Virus record (IMG/VR): IMGVR_UViG_3300029258_003221
Span: 62,001 to 126,000 of that record
Source of the DNA: a virus
DNA length: 64,000 nucleotides
Strand: one strand, 5' to 3'
Numbering within the stretch: the first letter of the stretch is position 1; every line of letters starts with the position of its first letter. Under the pieces are notes generated by a model. It saw only the letters and a list, made by a program, of their open reading frames with translations, did not search any database and had not been told where the DNA came from. The position numbers and the translations under genes are program-made. Of the stretch, positions 45,683 through 54,236 are shown piece after piece.

Positions 45683-47137
45683 ATGAAAAAGTTTCATGAA
45701 TACATTGAACTCAAAGAAGCAACTGAGGAAAAGAAGTCATCTGGACCTGATCCTTTGAATGCAAAAATAACACTTGGTGATGGCAATGACTATGAGCCAT
45801 TTACAGTAAGTGATGATCCAAATAGTGAAAACTACGGAAAAAACAGAGGTCTTGCCCCAATTATTCGTGCTTTCAAAAAGGGCGGAAACTGGGGTTGGAG
45901 CAAGGATGACAAAACTGGAGAAGACAAACCAGTTAAAATCAGCGGTAAGAAGCTTTACCTGACAGGCGGTGCTGTTCGTGACCACCTTGCAGGCAAGACT
46001 CCCAGAAACATAGAACTCGCCACTAACGCATCTCCTGACGAGGTCTATCATATTCTGAAACAAAACAACTTCACGTTCTCAGATGGTGAAACTAAAGGCA
46101 AGAAAACAAACCAGTTCTCTGTAAAGTCAAAAGATCCAAATGGAAGACCATTTGCATTTGAAATTAATGTTGGTGATGACACATATGAACTGGAAATCTT
46201 CACCAAAACTCCAAAAGGAAGCGAAGAGCCAGAACCCGGCACACAATCGGATGATGCCGCAGGTCGTGATTTCACCATGAATGCTATGTCGATTCTTCTG
46301 TCAACTGACAATGGTGACAACAAAGAACTTCATGATTTCTATGGTGGTATGCACCATTTAGCCAATGGTAAAGTTCAAACGATTGGTGATATGGAAACCA
46401 GTTTTTCTGATGATCCAAAGCGAATGCTGAGATTCGGTAGAATGGTTTCTGGATATGGCGATCCAGCGAAAATTACTGATGATGAAAAAGCAACTGTTCA
46501 AAAACTTGCTTCTTTGATTTCAAAACTTGATCCAAATGATGTTATGGATGATTTTGATAAAGGCATGAAAAAAGATGATTGTGATCCTCGTAAACACCTT
46601 CAGATTTTTGGTGACCTTGGACTTTTAGGTGCAATTTTCCCGGATATGTCCGTAGATGAATCTTTCCCCAAAGAACTCACAGAACTTGGTGACAGAAACA
46701 TGGCTCTTGCTTGGATGTTGCGACACAACCACCCAGCAAGACTTAATGAAATTGGACTCGGTCCAGATGATGAAAAGATTGCTTTCTTGGTTCGCTCTTT
46801 GAATCTTGGGTTGGGACTTGATGAACATATGCTCGATCAGGCAACCACAAGCTTCACTCGATCAGGTGTGTCAGCCAGAAAATTAAAGAAATGGCTGACT
46901 GTTATGGGCAAAGTTGATGAAGGAACAGTCGATGCATTTTTGAAGCATGCTACTTCACCACGAGTCAAAGTTTATGTAATGAAGGATGATGGCTCAGAGG
47001 GTGTTCGAGAAGAGTTTGAAGATCTGTTTGATCCATTCACGGGACAACCGACTAACCATCAAATGCTTGAAAACCGCAAACGTGAAATGGAGTACAAGAA
47101 CTATCTGAAACACGTTGAGTTCTGTAAACCTGCTTAG
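45683..47137 (+). CDS. Poly(A)-polymerase/CCA-adding enzyme-like protein with altered active site
   Basis: 484 residues of the tRNA nucleotidyltransferase/poly(A) polymerase type: LTGGAVRDHLAGKTPRNIEL near residues 93-112, AAGRDFTMNAMSILL, DFYGG, and FSDDPKRMLRFGRMVSG. The metal-binding D-x-D that normally follows the P-x position reads N-x-E here (Asn109, Glu111), so catalysis may be lost or changed. The start at 45683 is chosen because GGAG lies six bases upstream and it exposes MKKFHEYIEL, a match to the shared N-terminal tag. It heads the plus-strand group of tagged proteins. Confidence 0.75.
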   Translation: MKKFHEYIELKEATEEKKSSGPDPLNAKITLGDGNDYEPFTVSDDPNSENYGKNRGLAPIIRAFKKGGNWGWSKDDKTGEDKPVKISGKKLYLTGGAVRDHLAGKTPRNIELATNASPDEVYHILKQNNFTFSDGETKGKKTNQFSVKSKDPNGRPFAFEINVGDDTYELEIFTKTPKGSEEPEPGTQSDDAAGRDFTMNAMSILLSTDNGDNKELHDFYGGMHHLANGKVQTIGDMETSFSDDPKRMLRFGRMVSGYGDPAKITDDEKATVQKLASLISKLDPNDVMDDFDKGMKKDDCDPRKHLQIFGDLGLLGAIFPDMSVDESFPKELTELGDRNMALAWMLRHNHPARLNEIGLGPDDEKIAFLVRSLNLGLGLDEHMLDQATTSFTRSGVSARKLKKWLTVMGKVDEGTVDAFLKHATSPRVKVYVMKDDGSEGVREEFEDLFDPFTGQPTNHQMLENRKREMEYKNYLKHVEFCKPA

Positions 47138-47145
47138 GAGAATTG

Positions 47146-47445
47146 ATGAAAACATTTGAACAATGGTTTGAATCAAAACAACGACAATATGAAAGCAAGC
47201 CTTTTCAAAACTTGCGACATTTTTATGGCTTCATGGAAAAATTCTTTCCTGATCTTGATGCAAAAAGCATTGATTTTCATAGGAATCTGCCTGATTTAGA
47301 ACACATGCACGGAGTGTTGAATGGTCCCTTTGGTAGAAAGTGGATCAATTCTGCTCGAAATAAACTGTTTGGAATGGGAGCACGACAGAAAGTAACAGGT
47401 GCCAATGTAGGAAACATAGAATTAGGGCCGAAAGTAATACGATAA
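47146..47445 (+). CDS. Tagged hypothetical protein, 99 aa
   Basis: Starts MKTFEQWFESK, one of the clearest copies of the shared tag. The remainder is basic and Gly-rich, with ENFRRF-like aromatic helices (FYGFMEKFFPDLDAKSIDF) and a C-terminal GANVGNIELGPKV. AGGAG precedes the ATG at 47146. No function recognised; a packaged protein is suggested by the tag. Confidence 0.55.
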   Translation: MKTFEQWFESKQRQYESKPFQNLRHFYGFMEKFFPDLDAKSIDFHRNLPDLEHMHGVLNGPFGRKWINSARNKLFGMGARQKVTGANVGNIELGPKVIR

Positions 47446-47457
47446 AAATCTCAGTCT

Positions 47458-47940
47458 ATGAATTTTAAGAAATGGATAGAATCTGTTTGGTATCACGGCA
47501 CGCAGAGTGGAAATGAAATTCGCCAGTCTGGTCAAATTGATATTTCAACTTCTGGTGGCGGGCAACGTGGTTTAAAAGGCGTTTGGCTCACAAGAGATCC
47601 ATCTTACGCTAATCTTTACGCCAAAGCATCAAGAGAAAATCCCAGACAACCTGAAATTTTACAAGTTGAAGTTCCCGACAACCTCAACATTGCCGATTTT
47701 TATGCTATTCAAAATTCTCTTGGCATAAATGATGCAGAAAGAGCTATGTGGAAATTTGTCGGGTTTGATGTTGATGATTTTGCATCCATGCAACCTGTGC
47801 GTGATATGCAGCCATTTGCTATGACTAAATTACTTCAACAACAAGGGTATGATGGGGCTTTAATTCCAAATACCATACAAAAAGGCGGGGAACCTGAATT
47901 GGTTATTTTTAACCCCGGAAATGTTCGATTGATTGCATAA
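47458..47940 (+). CDS. ADP-ribosyltransferase-like protein with N-terminal tag
   Basis: 160 residues. After the tag (MNFKKWIES) come WYHGTQSGNEI, GVWLTRDPSYANLYA and ELVIFNPGNVRLI, the three motif blocks of ART-fold proteins (H/Y-x-x-[ST], the aromatic/STS-like strand and the catalytic Glu/Gln turn). ART proteins transfer ADP-ribose from NAD+ to a protein or nucleic acid. T4 Alt is an ADP-ribosyltransferase carried in the head and injected, which the tag here recalls. The catalytic Glu in the last block is Glu or Gln as read. Target unknown. Confidence 0.65.
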   Translation: MNFKKWIESVWYHGTQSGNEIRQSGQIDISTSGGGQRGLKGVWLTRDPSYANLYAKASRENPRQPEILQVEVPDNLNIADFYAIQNSLGINDAERAMWKFVGFDVDDFASMQPVRDMQPFAMTKLLQQQGYDGALIPNTIQKGGEPELVIFNPGNVRLIA

Positions 47941-47944
47941 AAAA

Positions 47945-47972
47945 AACCTCGATAAGAAAACTTATCGAGGTT
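47945..47972 (-). terminator. Intrinsic terminator of the exported-protein gene
   Basis: A perfect 12-bp stem (AACCTCGATAAG and its complement) with an AAAA loop. The T run follows only when read on the minus strand, so it ends transcription of the 47993-48418 gene; the plus-strand side lacks a T run. Confidence 0.9.
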
Positions 47973-47992
47973 ACGATTCTTGCCACAAAAGC

Positions 47993-48418
47993 TTAGCGGA
48001 CAGGTGCTGGAGCTTCGTTGATGTTTGCTTCGGCTGGTTCACTTGCCGGTGCTGGTGCCACTTTCACTGCATTAACAGATTCACTGACTGGTCCAGCAAC
48101 AGATTCTCTGACTGGAGCAGGGGCAGATTCTCTAACTACAGTGTTAGATTTCACAGTTTCTGTTGATCCCGCTGGTGGAAAACAAATTCCATTCTTGCAG
48201 TTCGGTCGAACAACAGGTTTTGACTGGATGACACGTGAGCTTATCACACGTGGCTGGTGATAAATGATTCTGGATGGCTGACACCTGTAATAGGTGCGAC
48301 AGCTATTGTATGTGTAGCAACTGTTAGATCGATAACAGGAGCTAGGACAATTTCCAGCTTCAGCGAACGAAGGCAGCGCAAACAACATCGCTGCCGCCAT
48401 GGTAATTCCAAATTTCAT
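47993..48418 (-). CDS. Secreted Cys/Pro/Ala-rich protein with Sec signal, 141 aa
   Basis: The first 20 residues (MKFGITMAAAMLFALPSFAE) form a Sec signal peptide with a probable Ala-x-Ala cleavage site just after. The mature protein begins with Cys-spaced CPSSCYRSNSCYTYNSC, then is rich in Ser, Arg, Val and Ala-Pro. GGAGG is six bases before the ATG; a longer in-frame start was rejected. It is a lone, self-contained gene (own terminator, a 12-base sequence shared with the 55.9-kb gene about 45 bases upstream). It is probably exported to the periplasm or surface; role unknown. Confidence 0.65.
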   Translation of the reverse strand: MKFGITMAAAMLFALPSFAEAGNCPSSCYRSNSCYTYNSCRTYYRCQPSRIIYHQPRVISSRVIQSKPVVRPNCKNGICFPPAGSTETVKSNTVVRESAPAPVRESVAGPVSESVNAVKVAPAPASEPAEANINEAPAPVR

Positions 48419-48616
48419 GTTTTCCTCCGTGGGAGTTTTTGACAAAGAGCCTTTTGCTCTCAACTGTAGTTAGTGGTTCTTAAACAAGAAACCACACGTC
48501 AGTTCAATTTAGTTTGTCCTTTGAGGCACGACAACCCTTCAGCATTGAAATTTTTGATTTATCTGGTAACTTACTCTAAAGAAGATGTGTCTTTAAAAGA
48601 CAATCAGGAGAACACA

Positions 48617-49258
48617 ATGCAAAAATTGCAAATTTTCGATTTTGACGGCACCCTTGTCTTCACGCCTACCGATAACGCAAAAACTCGGAAATTGTTTGAA
48701 GATGAAACTGGCATTCCATGGGTAATTGACAAAAAACTTGCCAGAAAGCTTACAAATCGACTGGGAAGACCCATCACAATGCGTAAGGGATGGTTTGGGC
48801 GCAAAGAAACCCTTGAACCACCACTTGTTCCCAATCCAACACCAGATGAAATGATCAATCGAAGTGTTTGTGATCTTTTTCTACAGTCAAAACAAGACGA
48901 AAATGCTCTAACTGTCATGATGACTGGTCGTCATGAAGGTTTGCGATCTCACGTTCTTCGTATTTTGAATGATGTTGGATTGGTTGACGTAAAATATGAA
49001 GATGGCAAAGCAATTCAAACTGATTCCGATGTCGTTTGCTATTTAAATGGCAATAATGGTCCAGCTCCAGAGATCGTTGGACAAAAGCCGCATGAAACAC
49101 ATCCATGGAAAATCTGGATTCTCGAACAGCTCATTCATGTTGGAAATTATGATTTGATTGAGATTTGGGAAGATCGTAAGAAGTATATCAAACCATTTGA
49201 AGAATTTGGTGAAAGTATTGAAGAGGACTTTGTCGTTCACTTTGTGGAGGGAAATTGA
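48617..49258 (+). CDS. HAD-superfamily phosphatase-like protein
   Basis: 213 residues with the HAD motif I FDFDGTLV (Asp8, Asp10), motif II region MMTGRHEGLR and a motif IV-like IWEDRKKYI. The pattern, including the C-terminal WKIWILEQL, resembles a group of HAD proteins linked to nucleic acid repair in phages, as I recall. Start at 48617 follows AGGAG; upstream in-frame starts are inside a stretch without gene-like sequence. It overlaps the next gene by an ATTGA junction. Confidence 0.7.
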   Translation: MQKLQIFDFDGTLVFTPTDNAKTRKLFEDETGIPWVIDKKLARKLTNRLGRPITMRKGWFGRKETLEPPLVPNPTPDEMINRSVCDLFLQSKQDENALTVMMTGRHEGLRSHVLRILNDVGLVDVKYEDGKAIQTDSDVVCYLNGNNGPAPEIVGQKPHETHPWKIWILEQLIHVGNYDLIEIWEDRKKYIKPFEEFGESIEEDFVVHFVEGN

Positions 49259-49566
49259 GAAACGATTGGTTAAAACGAAGTTGGAAATTACATTGTTGGA
49301 CAGATAGACTTGTTTTACACATTTGCAAAGGTCCATATAGATATTCAGTGCCTGTTGATTCATTGCGGCATCTTAGAAATCAATTTGGCCTTAGTCCTAT
49401 AATTGAACTTGCATATACTGCAAAAACACAACTTATTGGAGGTTCATTTGGGCTTCCTTCAAGGGCAAGTGTTTCAAAAGAAGAATTTCAAAAGATCATT
49501 AAAGTCATTCATTCATTTAATGAAACGGTTGATGGGAAAATTATTCCCTGTCCACAATGGCCTTAA
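49255..49566 (+). CDS. Hypothetical protein with TTG start, 103 aa
   Basis: Starts with TTG, overlapping the preceding stop; GGAGGG lies four bases upstream, which supports this weak-initiator start. The product is basic with WxxLxxxW-like aromatic residues (NDWLKRSWKLHCWTD). No family recognised. Ends facing the kinase gene, overlapping its stop by 4 bp. Confidence 0.5.
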   Translation: MRNDWLKRSWKLHCWTDRLVLHICKGPYRYSVPVDSLRHLRNQFGLSPIIELAYTAKTQLIGGSFGLPSRASVSKEEFQKIIKVIHSFNETVDGKIIPCPQWP

Positions 49567-50084
49567 TCATCCCATGGCATTTTCGAACGCCGGATTTGAT
49601 CTGGCGTTATATCACTTTGCCAACGCTGAAACATATTTTGAATTGCATCTTTTGGTACGCCATGTTTATTGCGTTGTGCTAAAACTTCAGCAGCCGAATC
49701 TAAGGCCGATTGATCCTTTCTGCTCATTGCATCTTTGATGTTGTTCCAAATATCACTTTGTGGTTCTTGGATTCTAATATCATAGTCAAATTTGTCAGCA
49801 AGTAAAACATAGGGTTTTGCTTCCCAAGCTTCGATATTTGTATTGTCTACAATAATTGGAGAAACGCTTTTCTTCATAGCTTCTGCGACACGATTCACAT
49901 TCCATTGATGAGCTTCAGGTAATTTTTCTGGATCAAAGTTATATTCTTTTCCAAAAAAATCATCAGTGGAAAAAGATTGCCCACCTAAAGTTTGAGAGAT
50001 CGTTGACTTTCCTGTGCCACTCGGGCCACGAATGATGTAAACGATCTTCTCAACATCTTCTAACCATGTACGGAATGAGTTCAT
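49563..50084 (-). CDS. AAA_33/polynucleotide-kinase-type P-loop protein with tag
   Basis: 173 residues. After the tag (MNSFRTWLED) a Walker A GPSGTGKST binds ATP, and VDNTNIEAWE gives the DNTN motif of the N4BP2/PNK-like kinases. The middle has the substrate lid typical of small 5'-kinases. Its target could be nucleic acid 5' ends or a nucleotide; not shown. It shares a 4-bp overlap with the next minus-strand gene. Confidence 0.7.
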   Translation of the reverse strand: MNSFRTWLEDVEKIVYIIRGPSGTGKSTISQTLGGQSFSTDDFFGKEYNFDPEKLPEAHQWNVNRVAEAMKKSVSPIIVDNTNIEAWEAKPYVLLADKFDYDIRIQEPQSDIWNNIKDAMSRKDQSALDSAAEVLAQRNKHGVPKDAIQNMFQRWQSDITPDQIRRSKMPWDD

Positions 50085-50347
50085 TTGCCCACAGGTGCTA
50101 CAGGTTTACAGTTTTTCTTCGATGCTGTGACTTTGAATGGCCAGACAGTTCCCATATGACCGCAAGGATCTTTGTAGTCATCGCTCATATCCTTACGGAC
50201 ATCACGAGCACCCGCAAATTTCTCTTTGTGATTGATCTTTTTCTTTTTGTCACCACAGTCACTTTCATTTACCTTCCAAGCCACTGTGCCATCTTCTGAA
50301 ATGTCAATCAAATCCTTCTCTTCACACCAGTTTACGAAATCTCGCAT
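50081..50347 (-). CDS. Tagged hypothetical protein, 88 aa
   Basis: Starts MRDFVNWCEEKDL, matching the F-x-x-W-x-E tag. The rest is Lys/Asp-rich with DPCGHMGTVWPFKV, where a Cys/His pair could bind metal. AGGAGG precedes the ATG and CACTCTATATAAA lies about 20 bases upstream. No function recognised. Confidence 0.5.
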   Translation of the reverse strand: MRDFVNWCEEKDLIDISEDGTVAWKVNESDCGDKKKKINHKEKFAGARDVRKDMSDDYKDPCGHMGTVWPFKVTASKKNCKPVAPVGK

Positions 50348-50393
50348 TGTTAATTTCCTCCTGCTTTATATAGAGTGAAATCACTGTTTTTGC

Positions 50394-50422
50394 TTTACAG
50401 TCCACGTTTTTCAACGTAGAAT
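50394..50422 (+). promoter_or_regulatory. Sigma70-type promoter for the 998-aa gene
   Basis: TTTACA and TAGAAT are separated by 17 bases, a strong sigma70-like match, about 40 bases before the start codon of the next gene. This implies early transcription by host RNA polymerase. Confidence 0.65.
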
Positions 50423-50463
50423 CATGATGAATCAATTGAAAGGCAATTTGCCAAGGAATCATC

Positions 50464-53460
50464 ATGGAACCCGGATACTACCGATACATCAAACCTCTCA
50501 ATGAGCTAGAAGAAGATGGCTGTGAAATTGGGCAACTTTGGTATTTGCTCAATGTTTATGGGGATGTTGTGGAAGCAGTCCGTGGCTCTTCAACATGGGA
50601 ATTCAATTTTGAAGACTTTGAGGATTGCTTTGAATTCGCCCCAGAAGGACTCATGGAACGACAAAATGAGTTCGTGCAGGCCACAAACGAAATGCATCAG
50701 ATCGGCAGCAAAGCCGATACACTACGCATTGCCACAAGCCATGTTCCGGCTATCGAAATGCATTCTGAAAAACCTGAAGATGTTGAGTTTTCAACTGAAA
50801 CTCAGGAACCTATTGATCCCGGCACGGAAATCTCAGTGCCTAATACAAAAGATCTTGCAACCGTAAAGACAAACATCAAACGGTCAAAGTCTCTTGCCGC
50901 CAGAGTAAAAAAGCAAGTTGCCAAAAAACAAACCGCCCTCAAAGAGTTCATGGAAGAACAGGCGATTATTCTTAGAGCTAAGACTCATGCTCTGTCTAAG
51001 GTCGTAAAACAAGCTGAACAAGCCATCTACGTCCTCAATGCCTATCTGGGACAGGATGAAGAGATTATTCAGATTGCTGATGGCGAGCCTGCACCTGCTG
51101 ATACAAAAATTGTAATGCGGCAGCTTGTTCTGTTTATGGATGAAGAATGTGCTGCTGCCAACAATCTTGCCAAAAGAGGTGGTATTGATTTTCAAAACAT
51201 CAATGAGTTTGGTGAATGGGTTTGTAACCCCGATCACCTCAAACAAGTCTTGCCTGAAGAAAAAGGTGTCGTTGCTATTAAGCCAAGACGCAATGAAAAG
51301 TTTTATTCAGACAACCCTTTAGAAAATCAGGCACTTAACAGAGAAAATAAATGCCTTTATATTCTGATTCGCAACGGTGAAAAATTGTTTCGAATTTACA
51401 CAACCCTTTGGCTTCAGGATGTGTTCTTCCCACGGAAAGATGAGTTTGAACATCACTTCTATGATCGTTGGGATCGTGACAAAAAGTATCGCCCCGGTTC
51501 TAAAGCTTACATGCAGGCCATGGAAGCTGTTGAGGATGACCAACGTCGTTACTATACCGTTCTAATCCTTCTTCAGGGTCTTTTGGATCGAACTAAAGTC
51601 TTTGAGCCAATTCCTGAAACGGCTGCACGAATCAATCTGCTCAACCTTCATGAGTCAGAAAAACATGTGACGTTTCTGTATGATGCAGAGATGATCCTTG
51701 GTGATGGTCGCCCTTCATACTCAGATTGGCACGAAGAAGCCAATTCAACTATTGATATTGGTTGTCGGGTCATCCTTGAAGATGCACCTTATCCAAGTGA
51801 ACACGACCGCAAAAGAATATATCCGAAATACGCACGCCGACCAGACCTTCTGGCCCTTCATAGAATTGAAAAAAGAGATGATGAAGAAGGGTGGTTCAAA
51901 TTCTATTACTCCCGAGAAGGAGAAACTGTGTATCATGGTTGGGGTGATTTCGAAGGGCAACCTGCTAAAAACAGAGCTAGTTATCTTATAGATGTCAATG
52001 ACCCATTTGTGCTCAATTTTGATGCTGTGACTATTGAGGAAATGGAATACTACCTCAATAGTCGCCTGCACCGACATGAGTATGAAAACATGGTGCCCTT
52101 GATGAAAAGGGCCATTGAACTCAAGAAAGAAGAAGCCAAAGCTGAAGCTCCGTTTTGTCAGTTGCTTATTGGCGAAATTATCAAGAAACATAAAGTTTCT
52201 ATTGATGAAGCAGAGACCAGAATCGATGAACTCATCAAATGGTGGAAGTTCAAGAATCGTAACCACCGAGCACTCAGTGAAGATGATGCCAAGGCAATCC
52301 GTATGATTGTCTCCGAATTCGGAAAAAGACAAAAGTTAGACGAAGCCAGTGACCGTTTACAGAAACTGCACGACGATATTGTTGAACAACTTCGGGACAG
52401 TGAACCAAACTCTCTTTCGATCTGGCACAAAAAAGACAATCAGTATGCTGTCTATCTTTGGCACAATGACCGCAATGTCTTTGTGACTGAGGAGATTTGG
52501 GAACTCAAAAAACATCAACTTTCATGTGTCTCACAGAAAGAGTGGAAAGTCGTTGATGCTCGACATGAAGGGTGGAATTGCCTTTGGAAGCATGATCGAT
52601 GGGATGAATGGGAAATTGGTGCCCTTGCCAATGACCATCTCACCGATCCTGAATTGGTTGAAGCATTCGACTTTGGACTGAAGGCTGTTGCAGACCTCCA
52701 GTTTTATGAAAACAACAGAGACAAGAAAGGTCGTCTCTGGCGTGTACCGCTTTGTGCCATGTTGAACACATCAGGCAATGTCAAAATCTATTTCCTGAAA
52801 CGACATGCTTATATCCCCAAAAAGAACATTCTTTCAGACAGCGCCAATACTGCAAGCATTGGTATGCTTCAAGTCAATTGGGAAAAGAAACGAACTGGCG
52901 TTACTCATCGAATCAAAAACCAGAGTAACCATGTAATTGAATGGGGAAATTTGCCTTGGTCAGAAGATTTCGATGATCGGTATCGTCGTGGTGAACCTCT
53001 GTATGTTCACAAAGTCTATGAAAAGAACATCGAAAAAGCCAGAGCCGAAAATGAAAAGGTGATGGAGTTTCGCCGTGAAGTTAGGAAACTCACAGAACCA
53101 CTGAGAAACCTTAATTCTCAGGTGCGTGAAGCTATGATTGAAGTGTTTTACAGAGAAGAGAAGGAAAAGTTTGACGAACAATACTTTGATGAAGATGGTG
53201 ATCTCTGGGAAGATCATAAAGAAGAACTCAAGAAACCTGAATACCCCAGATGGGTAAATGATGCGGCTGCTCTTCTTGTGGAGCGTAACATTGATGTCAA
53301 TGGTATGTCTCTTGAAGAAATGGTTTCAAAAGCCAAAAAGTTTGAATTTGAGTTTAGATCTGATTTCGAGGAAGACTGGTTTAATAAAGTCAAAGATTTT
53401 GTTTTGGAGGTTAATCCTGTTGACATCGACGACGATGATGACTTCGATGAAGATTGGTAA
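50464..53460 (+). CDS. Large hypothetical protein, 998 aa
   Basis: I recognise no family. The N-terminal domain (about 1-75) has an SH3-like rhythm (GQLWYLLNVYGDVVEAV, FAPEGLMERQ). A coiled-coil region follows (about 125-195), then a long alpha/beta section rich in Trp, Asp and Glu (YDRWDRDKKYRPGSKAYMQ, HDDIVEQLRDSEPN), and a highly acidic C-terminus (DDDDDFDEDW). It is soluble, with no membrane helices or signal. It has its own sigma70-like promoter and is the first gene of the rightward early block. The codon use appears more GC-rich than the tail genes. Likely an early host-takeover protein, by inference. Confidence 0.6.
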   Translation: MEPGYYRYIKPLNELEEDGCEIGQLWYLLNVYGDVVEAVRGSSTWEFNFEDFEDCFEFAPEGLMERQNEFVQATNEMHQIGSKADTLRIATSHVPAIEMHSEKPEDVEFSTETQEPIDPGTEISVPNTKDLATVKTNIKRSKSLAARVKKQVAKKQTALKEFMEEQAIILRAKTHALSKVVKQAEQAIYVLNAYLGQDEEIIQIADGEPAPADTKIVMRQLVLFMDEECAAANNLAKRGGIDFQNINEFGEWVCNPDHLKQVLPEEKGVVAIKPRRNEKFYSDNPLENQALNRENKCLYILIRNGEKLFRIYTTLWLQDVFFPRKDEFEHHFYDRWDRDKKYRPGSKAYMQAMEAVEDDQRRYYTVLILLQGLLDRTKVFEPIPETAARINLLNLHESEKHVTFLYDAEMILGDGRPSYSDWHEEANSTIDIGCRVILEDAPYPSEHDRKRIYPKYARRPDLLALHRIEKRDDEEGWFKFYYSREGETVYHGWGDFEGQPAKNRASYLIDVNDPFVLNFDAVTIEEMEYYLNSRLHRHEYENMVPLMKRAIELKKEEAKAEAPFCQLLIGEIIKKHKVSIDEAETRIDELIKWWKFKNRNHRALSEDDAKAIRMIVSEFGKRQKLDEASDRLQKLHDDIVEQLRDSEPNSLSIWHKKDNQYAVYLWHNDRNVFVTEEIWELKKHQLSCVSQKEWKVVDARHEGWNCLWKHDRWDEWEIGALANDHLTDPELVEAFDFGLKAVADLQFYENNRDKKGRLWRVPLCAMLNTSGNVKIYFLKRHAYIPKKNILSDSANTASIGMLQVNWEKKRTGVTHRIKNQSNHVIEWGNLPWSEDFDDRYRRGEPLYVHKVYEKNIEKARAENEKVMEFRREVRKLTEPLRNLNSQVREAMIEVFYREEKEKFDEQYFDEDGDLWEDHKEELKKPEYPRWVNDAAALLVERNIDVNGMSLEEMVSKAKKFEFEFRSDFEEDWFNKVKDFVLEVNPVDIDDDDDFDEDW

Positions 53461-53509
53461 ACTTTACGCTATTACCATGTAGATAAAATAGCTTGTAAGG
53501 AGAAAAGCT

Positions 53510-54229
53510 ATGCGAAAAGCTGCATTGTATGTTCACGGACGTGTTGTTGTCGCTGATAGTCATCTGGCAGCATTTCAAGCACTAACCATCGAAGAACGTC
53601 GTGAATACATAGTATCAGGATTTATTGATGATGAAACGGGTGAGTTCGACAGCGATCTTGCCCGTGATCATTTTTACAATAAGGAAATTTATCTTGTTAG
53701 ACATGGCGAGGTAGAAAACAAAGATGCTCCTGATCCTCCTATTACAGAAATAGGAATCGAACAAGCAGAATGTGTAGCTGAAGAATTAACAGATGTAGAT
53801 CTTTCTGGGTTTACCTGTCGCACAAGTCCTTATCTTCGTTGTCTTCAAACAGCACAGGTTTTCTCAAGAATTTGCAATCTTGAATTTACGGTTGATCTTT
53901 CTTTGATGGAAACTCCTATGTTCCTTTCAAATAATCAATCTTTCAGATTGAAGAATCGCCACAAAGAATTCCCTCAGTTCAATTGGCCCACTAACCATGA
54001 TTGGCTGATTCCTTTTGAGGGAAAAAACAAATTCGCTGTTCGTGTCAAAAACGTATTGCAGGATTTGCCTATCCATAGCATTCTAATATCACATTTTGGC
54101 GTAATCACAAATATGGCCAGCATGGCTTTGTGTGACGAAAAGGCAATGGAATATGGCGTTCCAACTGCATCTCTCACACACATAGACAATCAAGAAGTTA
54201 AATGTCTGGGTTGGACTTGCAAAAATTGA
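53510..54229 (+). CDS. Histidine phosphatase (phosphoglycerate-mutase-like)
   Basis: 239 residues: an N-terminal extension of about 55 residues, then the RHG motif (LVRHGEVE, Arg64-His65-Gly66) and the second catalytic His in ISHFGVI. Such enzymes remove phosphate from metabolites, nucleotides or phosphoproteins. AAGGAG precedes the ATG. The added N-terminal part has no recognised match. Role in the infection is unknown. Confidence 0.8.
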   Translation: MRKAALYVHGRVVVADSHLAAFQALTIEERREYIVSGFIDDETGEFDSDLARDHFYNKEIYLVRHGEVENKDAPDPPITEIGIEQAECVAEELTDVDLSGFTCRTSPYLRCLQTAQVFSRICNLEFTVDLSLMETPMFLSNNQSFRLKNRHKEFPQFNWPTNHDWLIPFEGKNKFAVRVKNVLQDLPIHSILISHFGVITNMASMALCDEKAMEYGVPTASLTHIDNQEVKCLGWTCKN

Positions 54230-54236
54230 GATGCAG

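Noticed and set aside
47945-47972. Terminator of the plus-strand ART-like gene
   Set aside because: The T run is only on the minus-strand side, so it belongs to the exported-protein gene.
50884-52439. Minus-strand frames within the 998-residue gene
   Set aside because: They are antisense to a gene with a promoter and good codon structure and have no initiation signals.
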